Program-made: the position numbers and the translations under genes | Assembly (NCBI GenBank): GCA_964035575.1 | Contig: OZ037875.1 | Coordinates: 1 to 64,000 of the forward strand | Origin: Rhynchopus sp. YZ270_cl-10 | Taxonomy: Eukaryota; Euglenozoa; Diplonemea; Diplonemida; Diplonemidae | Direction of reading: 5' to 3' | DNA length: 64,000 nt | Notes under the pieces: model-generated | Databases searched by the model: none | Seen by the model: only the letters and a program-made list of their open reading frames with translations | Told to the model about the DNA's origin: nothing | Shown: piece by piece, positions 12,071 through 21,316 of the stretch | How positions within the stretch are numbered: position 1 is the first letter of the stretch | Layout of the letters: each line of letters begins with the position of its first letter

Positions 12071-12599
12071 CTAACGGGGGACGCCCCATGTAGGCACATC
12101 GGTAGGATTTCGTCTTAACATAGTTTTTTGTGTAAAAAAAAATGAACCCCATTTGTCCTCCTCATCCCTCAAATCGCCATGCGAGCGTTCAGCGTCCCTC
12201 AGCAGCAAAAGACACCGCTCAGACGTGGCGTGCAGGAGGATGGTCTCCCGTCCCTGCATGGACTCTTCGTTGCCGATGTTGCGGCGCCCCTCAGCCTCCT
12301 GTTCCTCGCACGAGGCAAACCCTAACCGGAACCTCTGACGGCTCTCCTCTCTCCTCTGCGATGCAGTGAGGCTCTGGGCTTGCCTTCGGTTCAAGGCACC
12401 TGCCTTCGTCAGCTCACTCGTCTTCGCCGATCCAGGCTGCGCTCCAGCGGGGCTGCGGACACCCATAGAGGTCTACAGGTTTTACCTTGCTCCCCAGCTC
12501 CAGCCAGCCTTCATTGAGAAAAGCAGCAAGCTCTTTCTTGGAGAGTGGTGGCGGTGGTGGTGGTACCTTCTTGGTGCGTTTGTTTTGACTCCTGCTCCA
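12071..12599 (-). CDS. Two exons of an unidentified gene
   Basis: Two coding-like segments join in phase across a 49-nt GT-AG intron. Exon 12599-12486 is preceded by a ccctag acceptor and ends before GTAAAA. Exon 12436 onward runs to a stop at 12071. The joined product has KKVPPPPPPLSKKELAAF and then a charged helical stretch rich in Arg, Glu and Gln. An in-frame stop lies just upstream of the first acceptor, so the 5' end must lie on an earlier exon, possibly in the neighbouring gene at 12.9-13.2 kb. The end of the frame crosses a homopolymer run and may not be coding. I do not recognise the family. Confidence 0.4.
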
Positions 12600-12879
12600 C
12601 TAGGGAGGTCGACTGTCTCGCCAGGACGCACCCATTCTTGGGGTTTCTTGTTTTGTATAAAACTCTGTTGGCTCTACCGTACTCTTCGCCCGCCTTTTAT
12701 ACAAAACTTGAAACACCGACCATTTTTGGTCATCATTTTTTCCTTTTCATTTTTCCATTTCCTTTTTCCTTTTCCATTTCCTGTTCATTTTATTGTCTTT
12801 ATTGTCTTCTCCATTTCTTCCTTTTTCCTTTCTATTCTCATAAAAAACTAGTCCAAGTACAAAAAAGAGAAAAAAAAAA

Positions 12880-13175
12880 AAAACCCATTCTTGCTCCACA
12901 ATCGGCAGCATGCGCATGACCATGTCTCGCGTCCTCTGCGTCGCACCGATAAGCCGTTGGTAAGCTACCTTCTCATTTCCCTCATCATCAGAGTAGTGGA
13001 TAATTCCTGTGTGAGGATGGTGAGGAATATTTGAACAGTAATATTTTATCATACCAATTGAAAACTCGTCCAGCTCCACGATGAGTGTCTTTGTATCGTT
13101 TTCGCTGAGCATCGCCAGGGCATTGACACTCACCTTCCCAAAGGCACCCCAACACATGAGTAGAACGTCAGTCAT
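12880..13175 (-). CDS. Unidentified short gene or 5' exons
   Basis: From an ATG at 13175 the minus strand encodes a coding-like N-terminus (LLMCWGAFGK, then LSENDTKTLIVELDEFSIG). A 48-nt intron at 13007-13054 (GTATGA...CACACAG) restores phase to IIHYSDDEGNEK and continues through an Arg/Met-rich helix to about 12893, where a T-run begins. The intron has no in-frame stop, so the unspliced frame is also open. AAG|GTGAGT at about 13133 is an alternative strong donor. The 3' part of the gene may be the exons at 12071-12599. An acidic open frame upstream (13172-13462) could contain earlier exons. No family was recognised. Confidence 0.4.
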
Positions 13176-13462
13176 GTCCTGGCTGGGCTGAGGGGCTGAT
13201 GAGCTACTGCGTCGCCATTGACACCAAAATCTGCATCAGAGCATCCCGCATCCCCACCACTATCACGCAAAAAATAGCTACTGCTGCTTTCGTCAGGTGC
13301 TGCTCGATGGCTTCTTGCGCTGCTGCAGGTCCAGTTGGGCAATGCGCTGCCGCCCCCACCGTCATCCATGGCTCCACACAGGAGCGCCACAGCCCATACC
13401 TGGGCTCTCCACCTGCACATCTTCACCAAAAAGAAAACAAAAATCAAAGGAAATAAGGGCAA

Positions 13463-13740
13463 GACACACTACGCCTTGCACTTCGCCGGCCTGCACCCTC
13501 AACCGTTGCCCAGGGACCCGTGGAGGCGTACAAGGCTCACAAAAATAAAAACAAAGGAAAGGGGAGGGAAAGGAAGGGAGGGGTTAAAAAGAAAGTTCAG
13601 GGATGTTTTGTCTCATGTATCATGTTCGAATAATTAAGTTAGATGGGAGATGGATCACCTCAGATGGCTAGATTTAAGTGATGCTCACAATTTTTCGAAC
13701 TGTGTATTTTTGCCCTGTCAACTTCTTTTGGGCTCAACGT
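13463..13740. other. Intergenic, downstream of the NMNAT-like gene
   Basis: Purine-rich then AT-rich spacer. I see no ORF, RNA gene or repeat beyond short A/G runs. Confidence 0.5.
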
Positions 13741-14502
13741 CTAGCGAGAACGGTTCTTCTTCCCAAGGACATATTCTGCAAACACCTCAAATGAAGAAGC
13801 GCCCATGAGTGGCCGTGCGCTGTCCAGGTCGCCTTTTGCGTGTTTTCTGAGCAGCGTGCTGGAAAGGTGAGGCATACTTCTGTTCTGCGGGACAGTCTGG
13901 AGGAAGTAGTGAGGCGAGTCTGGCTGCTTGATGTTGTGCGCCGAGACGTGTGCGAGCGCCTGCTCCGCGTCATCTTTGCGCCCTGCGACGACGACGCCAT
14001 TGAAGTGCCCTCTGTGGCAGCACCCATTGTATAGGTCAGCGCCAGACACGTAGAAGAGCTTCGTCCTCTCGAGCACCTCTGGACGGCACCTGCCAGCGAT
14101 GTATCCACGCAGGGACTTCCCCACATCGGGATGGTCCCAGAAGGCCGTCTGGTCGCTCTCCCAGGTGTCCACAAGAACGTCCGCCACACCTAAGTCGCCA
14201 ATTGCCGCAGACAAGATGCGGCACCGCCACTCACCAGGGATAGCGTCCGCCCCAAGCTTCGCTTTCACGTAGTAGTCGCAGCTTGGAGACAGCAGCGCAC
14301 GTACGACATGGTAGCCTTCCTGTTCCAACAGCTCCTTCGCCTGGGCGACAAGCCCAACATGGTCCAAGTGCGCAGGGTTGTAAGAACCGGTCGCCAGAAG
14401 AACCGCTAAACCTTTAGACGACTCGACAGCGCCAAAGGCATTGAGCGCAACCGCAAGGTCGTCCCTCGCCTCTGAGCGGTGGCGTGCAAGCGCTGCTTCC
14501 AT
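13741..14502 (-). CDS. NMNAT-like nucleotidylyltransferase
   Basis: 253 aa, apparently single-exon, starting at an ATG at 14502. The fold is that of the cytidylyltransferase/NMNAT superfamily. GSYNPAHLDHVG at residues 39-50 fits the GxFxPxH-type nucleotide-binding motif (Tyr for Phe). HLSSTLLRKH at 212-221 fits the C-terminal SSTxxR motif that contacts the ATP phosphates. Known members join NMN (or nicotinate mononucleotide) to ATP to make NAD precursors; the length fits eukaryotic NMNAT. The sequence between the motifs is divergent, so another adenylyl- or cytidylyltransferase activity is possible. No targeting signal is obvious. The region just upstream of the ATG contains CTATACTAAC, a branch-point-like sequence. 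Confidence 0.75.
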   Translation of the reverse strand: MEAALARHRSEARDDLAVALNAFGAVESSKGLAVLLATGSYNPAHLDHVGLVAQAKELLEQEGYHVVRALLSPSCDYYVKAKLGADAIPGEWRCRILSAAIGDLGVADVLVDTWESDQTAFWDHPDVGKSLRGYIAGRCRPEVLERTKLFYVSGADLYNGCCHRGHFNGVVVAGRKDDAEQALAHVSAHNIKQPDSPHYFLQTVPQNRSMPHLSSTLLRKHAKGDLDSARPLMGASSFEVFAEYVLGKKNRSR

Positions 14503-14759
14503 GTTAGTATAGGGTGTGTTTGAAAACAGTTTTCGGGCTGAGTGCGGAATATTGCCCGTTTACCTGACAGTAGTGTGAAGGGAGAAGGGGTGAACAAATG
14601 ATACAAAAAATCCGGTCCGTATTTTTTCGAAACACTGTATAGTGAGGGGGAGAAGTGAGGAGCACGAGAATCGTCTTCGCGTATACTAAAATATTTCCAA
14701 AAACGCCATGAAATTCATGGTCTCAGGCGGAGATAAAAAAAAACAAAACAATACGGCGT

Positions 14760-14960
14760 CAATAGCTATCTTCACCCATACAGGAAAACGGGAAACGAAA
14801 CAGGGAGAGAGTTTCTTAGTGTGCGCTTCCGCCATTTATATCCATGCATGCAATAAAATACTACGGTGTCAATAGCTATCTTCACCCACAGGAAAACGGG
14901 AAACGAAACAGGGAGAGAGTTTGTTAGTTGTACGCTTCCACCATTTATATCCATGCATAA
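14760..14960. repeat. Tandem ~115-bp repeat downstream of the coiled-coil gene
   Basis: Two adjacent units share CAATAGCTATCTTCACCCA, an A/G-rich GGAAAACGGGAAACGAAACA stretch and CCATTTATATCCATGCAT. The same pair is present in the second duplication copy at 17388-17588. Confidence 0.7.
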
Positions 14961-15019
14961 AAATAATACTAGTTACCAACAACCGTATAGTCCACCTCAG
15001 AAGCAGTGTGCCCGTTGCC

Positions 15020-16390
15020 TCAAGGCAGACCAACTTGCAGTGCCTCAACCGCCGTCTCCAACGACGCTACGCTGGTCTGGGTCTGTGACATCGAGCCTTC
15101 CAGTGTGGTCACTCTGAGAGAGGCATCAGCATCTGCAGTAACAAGTGCAGCGATGTCGGTCTGTGTCTGCGTGCTGAGAGATTCCAGCGATTTAACTTTG
15201 CCAGACGTGCCTGCATATTTTGTGGTCAAGAGAGTAATTTGGGTCTCTGTCTGCGTGCGGAAAGATTCGAGCAATCTAACTTTGCCAGACGTGGCTGCAT
15301 GTTCTGTGGCCAAGAGAGTAATTTGGGTCTCTGTCCGCGTGCCCGCAGATTCCAGCGATGTAACTTTGCCAGATGTGTCTGCCTGTTCCGCGGCCAAAAG
15401 AGTAATTCGGGTCTCTGCCTGCGTGCGGAAAGATTCCAGCGATTTAACTTTGTCAGATGTGTCAGCGTGTTCCGCGGCCAAAAGAGTAATTTGAGTCTCT
15501 GTCTGCGTGCGGAAAGACTCCAGCGATGTAACTTTGTCAGATGTGCCTGCATGTTTTGTGGATAAGAGAGAAATTTGGGTCTCTGCCTGCGTGCGGAAAG
15601 ATTCCAGCGATGTAACTTTGTCAGATGTGTCTGCGTGTTCCGCGGCCAAAAGAGTAATTTGAGTCTCTGTCTGCGTGCGGAAAGATTCCAGCGATGTAAC
15701 TTTGCCAGACGTGACTGCGTGTTCCGCGGCCAAAAGAGTAATTTGAGTCTCTGCCTGCGTGCGGAAAGATTCCAGCGATGTAACTTTGTCAGACATGTCT
15801 GCGTGTTCTGTGGCCAAGAGAGAAATTTGGGTCTCTGTCCGCGCGTTCAAAGATTCCAGCGATGTAACTCTGCCAGACGTGTCTGCATTTTCAGTGGACA
15901 AGACAGAAATGTCGATCTGTGTCTGCGTGTTGGCACTTTCCAATGTGGTCAGTCTCATGGAGAAGCCAGTGTCTGCGATATGAAGTGCAGCAATCTCCGT
16001 CTCGGTCTGCGCGTCTGCACCTTCCAACAAGGTAACTCTGGCAGCGGTGTCGGCAAGCTTGGCTTCTGTCTCAGACTGGAAGGTCGTGTTTTCGAAGCCT
16101 GCGGCTCTCTCGGTGAGAGATGTGACGTTGCTTTGCAATTCGGCGACAGCGGTGTGCAGTACGTTGTTTGCCAGCTGCAGAGCAACAACCTGGCTCCTCA
16201 GAGACGAGAGCAACTCTTCGACCTCATCCAGTCTCCCGTCCAAGTTCTTCTTGGGTCCTCGCGGTGGGTGCCTGTTCCCCTTCGACTTTGCGGGAGGCGG
16301 TGGGTTCTTCTCCTCTGTGTCCTTCTCGTTCTGTTGCTTTCTCCCTTCGACGACCACCGCAAGCAGCAGAGCGCACAAGAGCACCCTCAT
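15020..16390 (-). CDS. Secreted coiled-coil repeat protein, paralogue 1
   Basis: 456 aa from the ATG at 16390, chosen because it opens a clear signal peptide (MRVLLCALLLAVVVEG) that matches the neighbouring paralogue. After a Lys/Pro-rich linker comes a heptad-rich region and then about ten 28-residue units, consensus TSLESFRTQTETQITLLA followed by AEHADTSDKV. The units equal four heptads each, so I infer a long trimeric or dimeric coiled-coil rod. The C-terminal ~45 residues match paralogue 2. No catalytic or membrane domain is visible. Role inferred as an extracellular or surface fibrous protein; the family was not recognised. The repeats are 84 bp at DNA level and are more alike to each other than to those of paralogue 2, which points to homogenisation within the gene. 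Confidence 0.8.
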   Translation of the reverse strand: MRVLLCALLLAVVVEGRKQQNEKDTEEKNPPPPAKSKGNRHPPRGPKKNLDGRLDEVEELLSSLRSQVVALQLANNVLHTAVAELQSNVTSLTERAAGFENTTFQSETEAKLADTAARVTLLEGADAQTETEIAALHIADTGFSMRLTTLESANTQTQIDISVLSTENADTSGRVTSLESLNARTETQISLLATEHADMSDKVTSLESFRTQAETQITLLAAEHAVTSGKVTSLESFRTQTETQITLLAAEHADTSDKVTSLESFRTQAETQISLLSTKHAGTSDKVTSLESFRTQTETQITLLAAEHADTSDKVKSLESFRTQAETRITLLAAEQADTSGKVTSLESAGTRTETQITLLATEHAATSGKVRLLESFRTQTETQITLLTTKYAGTSGKVKSLESLSTQTQTDIAALVTADADASLRVTTLEGSMSQTQTSVASLETAVEALQVGLP

Positions 16391-16500
16391 CGTAGATAGA
16401 TTAAATGACAATAATAGCTGTGGCAGTGTAGTGGCATGGATAGGGCAGAGGAGAGGAGGCAAGGAGAGGCAAGAGAGAATGACCTGAAAAGAGAAGTTGA

Positions 16501-16575
16501 AAGTGCAAACGCCTCACCGTTCATCGGCGGACGCAGTCACTGGTTCCGCGGGTTATCGAACCCCAGAGAGCACTT
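16501..16575 (+). repeat. Family A tRNA-like repeat, long copy
   Basis: 75 bp bounded by complementary ends AAGTGC / GCACTT. Inside are an inner pair CGCC / GGCG early in the unit and a GGGTTATCGAACCC hairpin near the 3' end, giving a cloverleaf-like layout of tRNA size. The T-arm-like sequence is not a canonical B box in this orientation. It is related to copies at 51676, 25441, 41150, 29911 and 51852. Confidence 0.6.
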
Positions 16576-16885
16576 ATTGGCACGCACACGGTTACCACGA
16601 GGGAGGTTGTAAGCAGGAACATAATCATTGCCCCAACCAGAGAGGGGGTATTTTATCACGCAAAGAAGTCAAAAAGCCTCGTGTCCTGGCGGACAGCACA
16701 ACGTCTACTATAGCCTATCAGGGCTGGGATGAAAATAAAAGCGTTTTTTCTTTTCGTCTTTTTAAATTTTTGACTAATTTTGCCTTGTCTGCCAATACGA
16801 GATAATTCAAAGATTAACCTGAGAGAAAGAAGAAGAAAACTCTAAACCTTCCCAGACCAAACGGTCTAACCTGTTGTATTGATAT
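16576..16885. other. Spacer between the two duplication copies
   Basis: AT-rich sequence between copies 1 and 2 of the segmental duplication. No ORF or further repeat was identified. Confidence 0.5.
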
Positions 16886-16939
16886 TATAGTGAGGGAGAA
16901 GTGAGGAGCACGAGAATCGTCTTCGCGTATACTAAAATA

Positions 16940-17318
16940 CCGTAATCGTAAGAATTCTGGGGCGTAAAATATTTGGGACGTAAATATTCTGGGACGTAAC
17001 AAAACTGGGACATTTTGGACTTTTTTAAACTTGGGACATTTTTACGTCCCAGAATATTTACGCCCCAGAATTGTCTGTGTGACCTTCCCCCCTCCCTCAC
17101 CCATGCACTTTGGTGCAAACCCAAACATGTCCAACAAACAAACAAAAATATACATACTTGGGCCGGTTATGATCCCTCCGCCAACCACCCACACCCCAAA
17201 AATTGACAAGTACCCGGAAAACCGCCCGAACAATTCTGGGACGTAACAAAACTGGGACAATTGGGGAAAAATCTGAAACTTGGGACATTTTTACGCCCCA
17301 AAATTTTTACGATTACGG
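16940..17318. mobile_element. TA-flanked MITE (Tc1/mariner-type), empty site known
   Basis: 379 bp with terminal inverted repeats beginning CCGTAATCGTAAGAATTC; the other end reads as a close inverse, GATTACGG. It is flanked by TA on both sides (16938-16939 and 17319-17320). The paralogous duplication copy has the uninterrupted sequence actaaaaTAtttcc, which proves a 2-bp TA duplication on insertion. The interior holds further inverted GGGACGTAA/CCCAGAAT motifs and no coding capacity. A decayed relative lies near 40220-40300. Confidence 0.9.
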
Positions 17319-17647
17319 TATTTCCAAAAACGCCATGAAATTCATGGTCTCAGGCGGAGATAAAAAAAAAACAAAACAATACGGCGTCAATAGCTATCTT
17401 CACCCATACAGGAAAACGGGAAACGAAACAGGGAGAGAGTTTCTTAGTGTGCGCTTCCGCCATTTATATCCATGCATGCAATAAAATACTACGGTGTCAA
17501 TAGCTATCTTCACCCACAGGAAAACGGGAAACGAAACAGGGAGAGAGTTTGTTAGTTGTACGCTTCCACCATTTATATCCATGCATAAAAATAATACTAG
17601 TTACCAACAACCGTATAGTCCACCTCAGAAGCAGTGTGCCCGTTGCC

Positions 17648-19036
17648 TCAAGGCAGACCAACTTGCAGTGCCTCAACCGCCGTCTCCAACGACGCTACGC
17701 TGGTCTGGGTCTGTGACATCGAGCCTTCCAGTGTGGTCACTCTGAGAGAGGCATCAGCATCTGCAGTAACAAGTGCAGCGATGTCGGTCTGTGTCTGCGT
17801 GCTGAGAGATTCCAGCGATGTGACTCTGTCTGCATGTTCTGTGGCAAAGATAGTAATTTCGTTCTGAGTCTGCGCGCTGAAAGATTCCAGCGATGTAACT
17901 TTGTCAGACGTGGCTGCATGTTTTGTGGCCAAGATAGTAATTTCGTTGAAAATCGCCGTGCGGGAAGATTCCAGTGATGTAACTTTGGAAGTCGTGTCTT
18001 CATGGTTTGTCATCAAGATAGTAATTTCGCTGAAAATCGCCGTGCGGGAAGATTCCAGCGATTTAACTTTGTCAGACGTGGCTGCATGTTTTGTGGCCAA
18101 GATAGTAATTTCGTTGAAAATCGCCGTGCGAGAAGACTCCAGCGATGTAACTTTGGAAGTCGTGTCTTCATGGTCTGTCTTCAAGATAGTAATTTCGTTG
18201 AAAATCGCCGTGCGGGAAGATTCCAGCGATTCAACTTTGTCAGACGTGTCTTCATGGTCTGTCTTCAAGATAGTAATTTCGTTGAAAATCCCCGTGCGAG
18301 AAGACTCCAGCAATGTAACTTTGTCAGACATGTCTTCATATTTTGTGTTCAAGATAGTAATTAACTGGTATGTCCCCGTGCGAGAAGACTCCAGTGATGT
18401 AACTTTGTCAGACATGTCTTCATATTTTGTGTTCAAGATAGTAATTTCGTTGAATAGCTGCGTGCCCGAAGATTCCAGCGATGTAACTCTGCCAGACGTG
18501 TCTGCACTTTCAGTGGACAAGACAGAAATGTCGATCTGTGTCTGCGTGTTGGCACTTTCCAATGTGGTCAGTCTCATGGAGAAGCCAGTGTCTGCGATAT
18601 GAAGTGCAGCAATCTCCGTCTCGGTCTGCGCGTCTGCACCTTCCAACAAGGTAACTCTGGCAGCGGTGTCGGCAAGCTTGGCTTCTGTCTCAGACTGGAA
18701 GGTCGTGTTTTCGAAGCCTGCTTCGACGACTCTCTCGGTGAGAGATGTGACGTTGCTTTGCAATTCGGCGACAGCGGTGTGAAGTTCGATGTTTGCTGTG
18801 TGGAGCTGTGTGTTTGCCAGCTGCAGAGCAACAACCTGGCTCCTCAGAGACGAGAGCAACTCTTCGACCTCATCCAGTCTCCCGTCCAAGTTCTTCTTGG
18901 GTCCTCGCGGTGGGTGCCTGTTCCCCTTCGACCTTGTGGGAGGCGGTGGGTTCTTCTCCTCTGTGTCCTTCTCGTTCTGTTGCTTTCTCCCTTCGACGAC
19001 CACCGCAAGCAGCAGAGCGCACAAGAGCACCCTCAT
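17648..19036 (-). CDS. Secreted coiled-coil repeat protein, paralogue 2
   Basis: 462 aa from the ATG at 19036, with the same signal peptide, Lys/Pro linker and C-terminal ~45 residues as paralogue 1. The central ~ten 28-residue units have a different consensus, TSLESSRTAIFNEITIL then a KTDHEDTSDKV-like half. The N-terminal helix has a seven-residue insertion (TQLHTAN region) relative to paralogue 1, exactly one heptad, so the coiled-coil register is kept. The sharp contrast between conserved flanks and different cores suggests replacement or rapid homogenisation of the repeat array after duplication. Predicted secreted, rod-like; function unknown. Confidence 0.8.
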   Translation of the reverse strand: MRVLLCALLLAVVVEGRKQQNEKDTEEKNPPPPTRSKGNRHPPRGPKKNLDGRLDEVEELLSSLRSQVVALQLANTQLHTANIELHTAVAELQSNVTSLTERVVEAGFENTTFQSETEAKLADTAARVTLLEGADAQTETEIAALHIADTGFSMRLTTLESANTQTQIDISVLSTESADTSGRVTSLESSGTQLFNEITILNTKYEDMSDKVTSLESSRTGTYQLITILNTKYEDMSDKVTLLESSRTGIFNEITILKTDHEDTSDKVESLESSRTAIFNEITILKTDHEDTTSKVTSLESSRTAIFNEITILATKHAATSDKVKSLESSRTAIFSEITILMTNHEDTTSKVTSLESSRTAIFNEITILATKHAATSDKVTSLESFSAQTQNEITIFATEHADRVTSLESLSTQTQTDIAALVTADADASLRVTTLEGSMSQTQTSVASLETAVEALQVGLP

Positions 19037-19131
19037 CGTAGATAGATTAAATGACAATAATAGCTGTGGCAGTGTGGTGGCATGGATAGGGCAGAGGAGA
19101 GGAGGCAAGGAGAGGCAAGAGAGAATGACCT

Positions 19132-20231
19132 GAAAATAAAAGTGTCCCGTTTTTTTTCTTCTTTGAGTAATGTTGGGTGACCACACAGTTCGCACCCGTT
19201 CGCCTTTTTTCTTGTTTTTTTTTGTTTTGTTTTGTTTTGTTTTGCCTTGTCTTCCATTCTTGTTTTGTTCCCATATGACTGTAGACAATGTCAGACACCA
19301 GGATACTTGCCTTATTGTCTTCTTCTGGTGTTTCAAACAGAAAGAAAAGGAGGGGGGTTTTTTTTTTTTTTTTTTAGCTTTTTAGCAAATCTTGGTTTGT
19401 ATTAGTAGACACCGAGGAGGTGACCCACTTTTGTTTTTGCATTTTTTTTTTTTTTTTTCGAAGCTAGACCAGAAAGGATAATGAAAGAATGGGGGAGGGA
19501 AGGGGTTTCTTTTGAAAATGCATTTATTTGACAAGTCTACCGCAACAGGACACTGGGTGTAGTGCAAGAGCAGAAGATACGCAAGGTGGAGGAGTTGATT
19601 CATGATGACCTACTCAAAAAAGAAAAAAGAAAAAAAATCTCACAAAAATAAATACAGAATTCCACCCACTACGTGACACTTGCCACATATGCTGTCACGT
19701 TCCATGTATTCTACACCAATCACCCAGTGAGAAAACAACTGTGAATAAAATAATAATAAAAACACAGATATTTTATGCACGTTTTGCCCCTAACCCATAA
19801 GAAACATCCCATAAATACACAACTTCTTCTGTTCCCCGTTTTTAGAATTATTTCTTTTTGCTTGCTTGCTTTTTTTTTCGTTCTTGAGAGGTGTGTGGAA
19901 TGGGGCAGGAGGGGGGAGGGAAGGAGGGGAGTTCCTGATCCTCTTCGAACTTTGCTTTTATTAGATTCAGGTTTGCTGCGAACAGATCAGTTTTTCATTT
20001 TTATTTTATTTTTTTTCGTTTTTGTTTTTTTTGTTATGTTTCCTTTACCATTTTTGAGCCCACTCAGAAGAGCGTCTTTAGTTAAACCGACCCTCATGTT
20101 GCAGGATGCGAGGGTCTTTGACGATGCTCACAGCAGCACGACTATTTTTAATGCAATGAACAACACCTGTGGTGAACTGAAAAAATTACTTTGAAGCGCA
20201 TGTGTCCATTCATGCGCGTCTTTGATTAGAA

Positions 20232-20279
<48 letters not shown>

Positions 20280-20310
20280 CGTGCTTTTTTTTTTTTTTTT
20301 TTCGCAACAT
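19132..20310. other. Intergenic, homopolymer-rich
   Basis: AT-rich DNA with several T runs of 9-18 nt upstream of the second coiled-coil gene. A short plus-strand frame ends at about 20194, but nothing else supports coding. No RNA gene was recognised. Confidence 0.5.
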
Positions 20311-20319
20311 TGTTGGAGT

Positions 20320-20366
20320 AGTGTAGTTTGCCTCGGTTGTGTTGACACAGTGGTGCAATCTACACT
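20320..20366 (+). repeat. Family C hairpin repeat, copy 1
   Basis: Perfect outer stem AGTGTAG / CTACACT with an inner TTGC / GCAA pair, enclosing GCCTCGGTTGTG. The second copy is at 31677-31722; the similarity extends about 10 bp upstream (TTGTTGGAGT). Confidence 0.6.
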
Positions 20367-21166
20367 GTCTTTTCCTCAATAGAGTCAACCAAACGACCGA
20401 TGTCGCGTTAGGAATTGTCCAACAAACTAATTCTCGCAAATCGGGATTTCAAGCTGCGGAAGATTACGCCGAAAAAAAAAAAAAACTTCGATATTTTTGT
20501 GCCTTATTACCAGGGCGTTCGCTATCGCCATCGTTTTTTCCTGATCGTGGCGAAATGCCAAAAAACCCGAAATTTTTGGTTTTTTACTAGTGCTTAAAAT
20601 AGGTCAAAAAAAATTTCCCGCCGGAGAGAAGCTAGTTCGTGGGGGTGAATCCCTGGTACTGAGTGGTCAAAAAAATTTTGCGATTTGCGCGTGATCCCTT
20701 CCCCAGCACAAGTGCTATTACAGCTGAACTTTCCTGATACTAAAACCAGCAAAACGATGGAGAATTTCATCAATCCCCCCTCACTGAGGGTCTCTTTGTG
20801 CTGTTTAATCAAACAGATGTACAAGAGAGAGGCATCTGTCATATGAGACTTCATCCTTATTTTGACTATTTTCAATAAACTAAAACGTCTCTCTGCCGTT
20901 GAAGGTAGAGTTGACACGAGTAGTGACACCTTCTATACCAGGGGGTACTGGACACCTTCAGCAGACTGCAGGATTGAGGAGCGAGCAGGAGTGCTGGGGA
21001 AACTTCCTTTCACGGCAGGCGGGTTTGCGGATGATTTTGAGTACAGTGGACACCCCCTCTGCGACCCCCCCTCCGGGGGGGTCGACAGGGTGGTGGGGAG
21101 AAATCTCTCTCTCTCTTTTTTTTTTTTTTTTTTTTCCCCTTTTTTTTATTTATTTATTTATTTATA

Positions 21167-21278
21167 CAGGGTTTCGCCCCGGTGGGGCGAAGCCCTGGGG
21201 CGAAATAAAATGTCATTTTTTCAGGAAAAGATTTTTTTAACGAAAAAAAATATTTTTCGCCCCGGGGCGAACGCCCTG
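21167..21278. mobile_element. Small inverted-repeat element (possible MITE)
   Basis: 112 bp with ends CAGGGTTTCGCCCCGG and the inverse of CAGGGCGTTCGCCCCGG; the left end is itself palindromic. No clear target-site duplication was seen, so the superfamily is undecided. Confidence 0.45.
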
Positions 21279-21316
21279 CTTATTACCCTTTTCGGGCCAT
21301 TTTTTTTTTTTTTTAA

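Larger units (their letters stand above)
14638..16484. repeat. Segmental duplication, copy 1
   Basis: This block, containing the first secreted coiled-coil gene plus about 380 bp of its 3' flank and 90 bp of 5' flank, recurs in direct orientation at 16886-19131. The flanks and gene ends are almost identical, while the internal coding repeats differ. Copy 1 lacks the MITE found in copy 2 and so preserves its empty target site near 14693. Confidence 0.85.
16886..19131. repeat. Segmental duplication, copy 2
   Basis: Direct repeat of 14638-16484 carrying the second secreted coiled-coil gene. It is longer because of a 379-bp MITE insertion (16940-17318) and small in-frame indels in the gene. Identity ends abruptly at about 19131, where copy 1 instead continues into the family A repeat. 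Confidence 0.85.

Noticed and set aside
15226-16188. Plus- and other-frame ORFs opposite the secreted coiled-coil genes
   Set aside because: They mirror the 84-bp repeats of the minus-strand genes. Only the minus frame has signal peptide and heptads.
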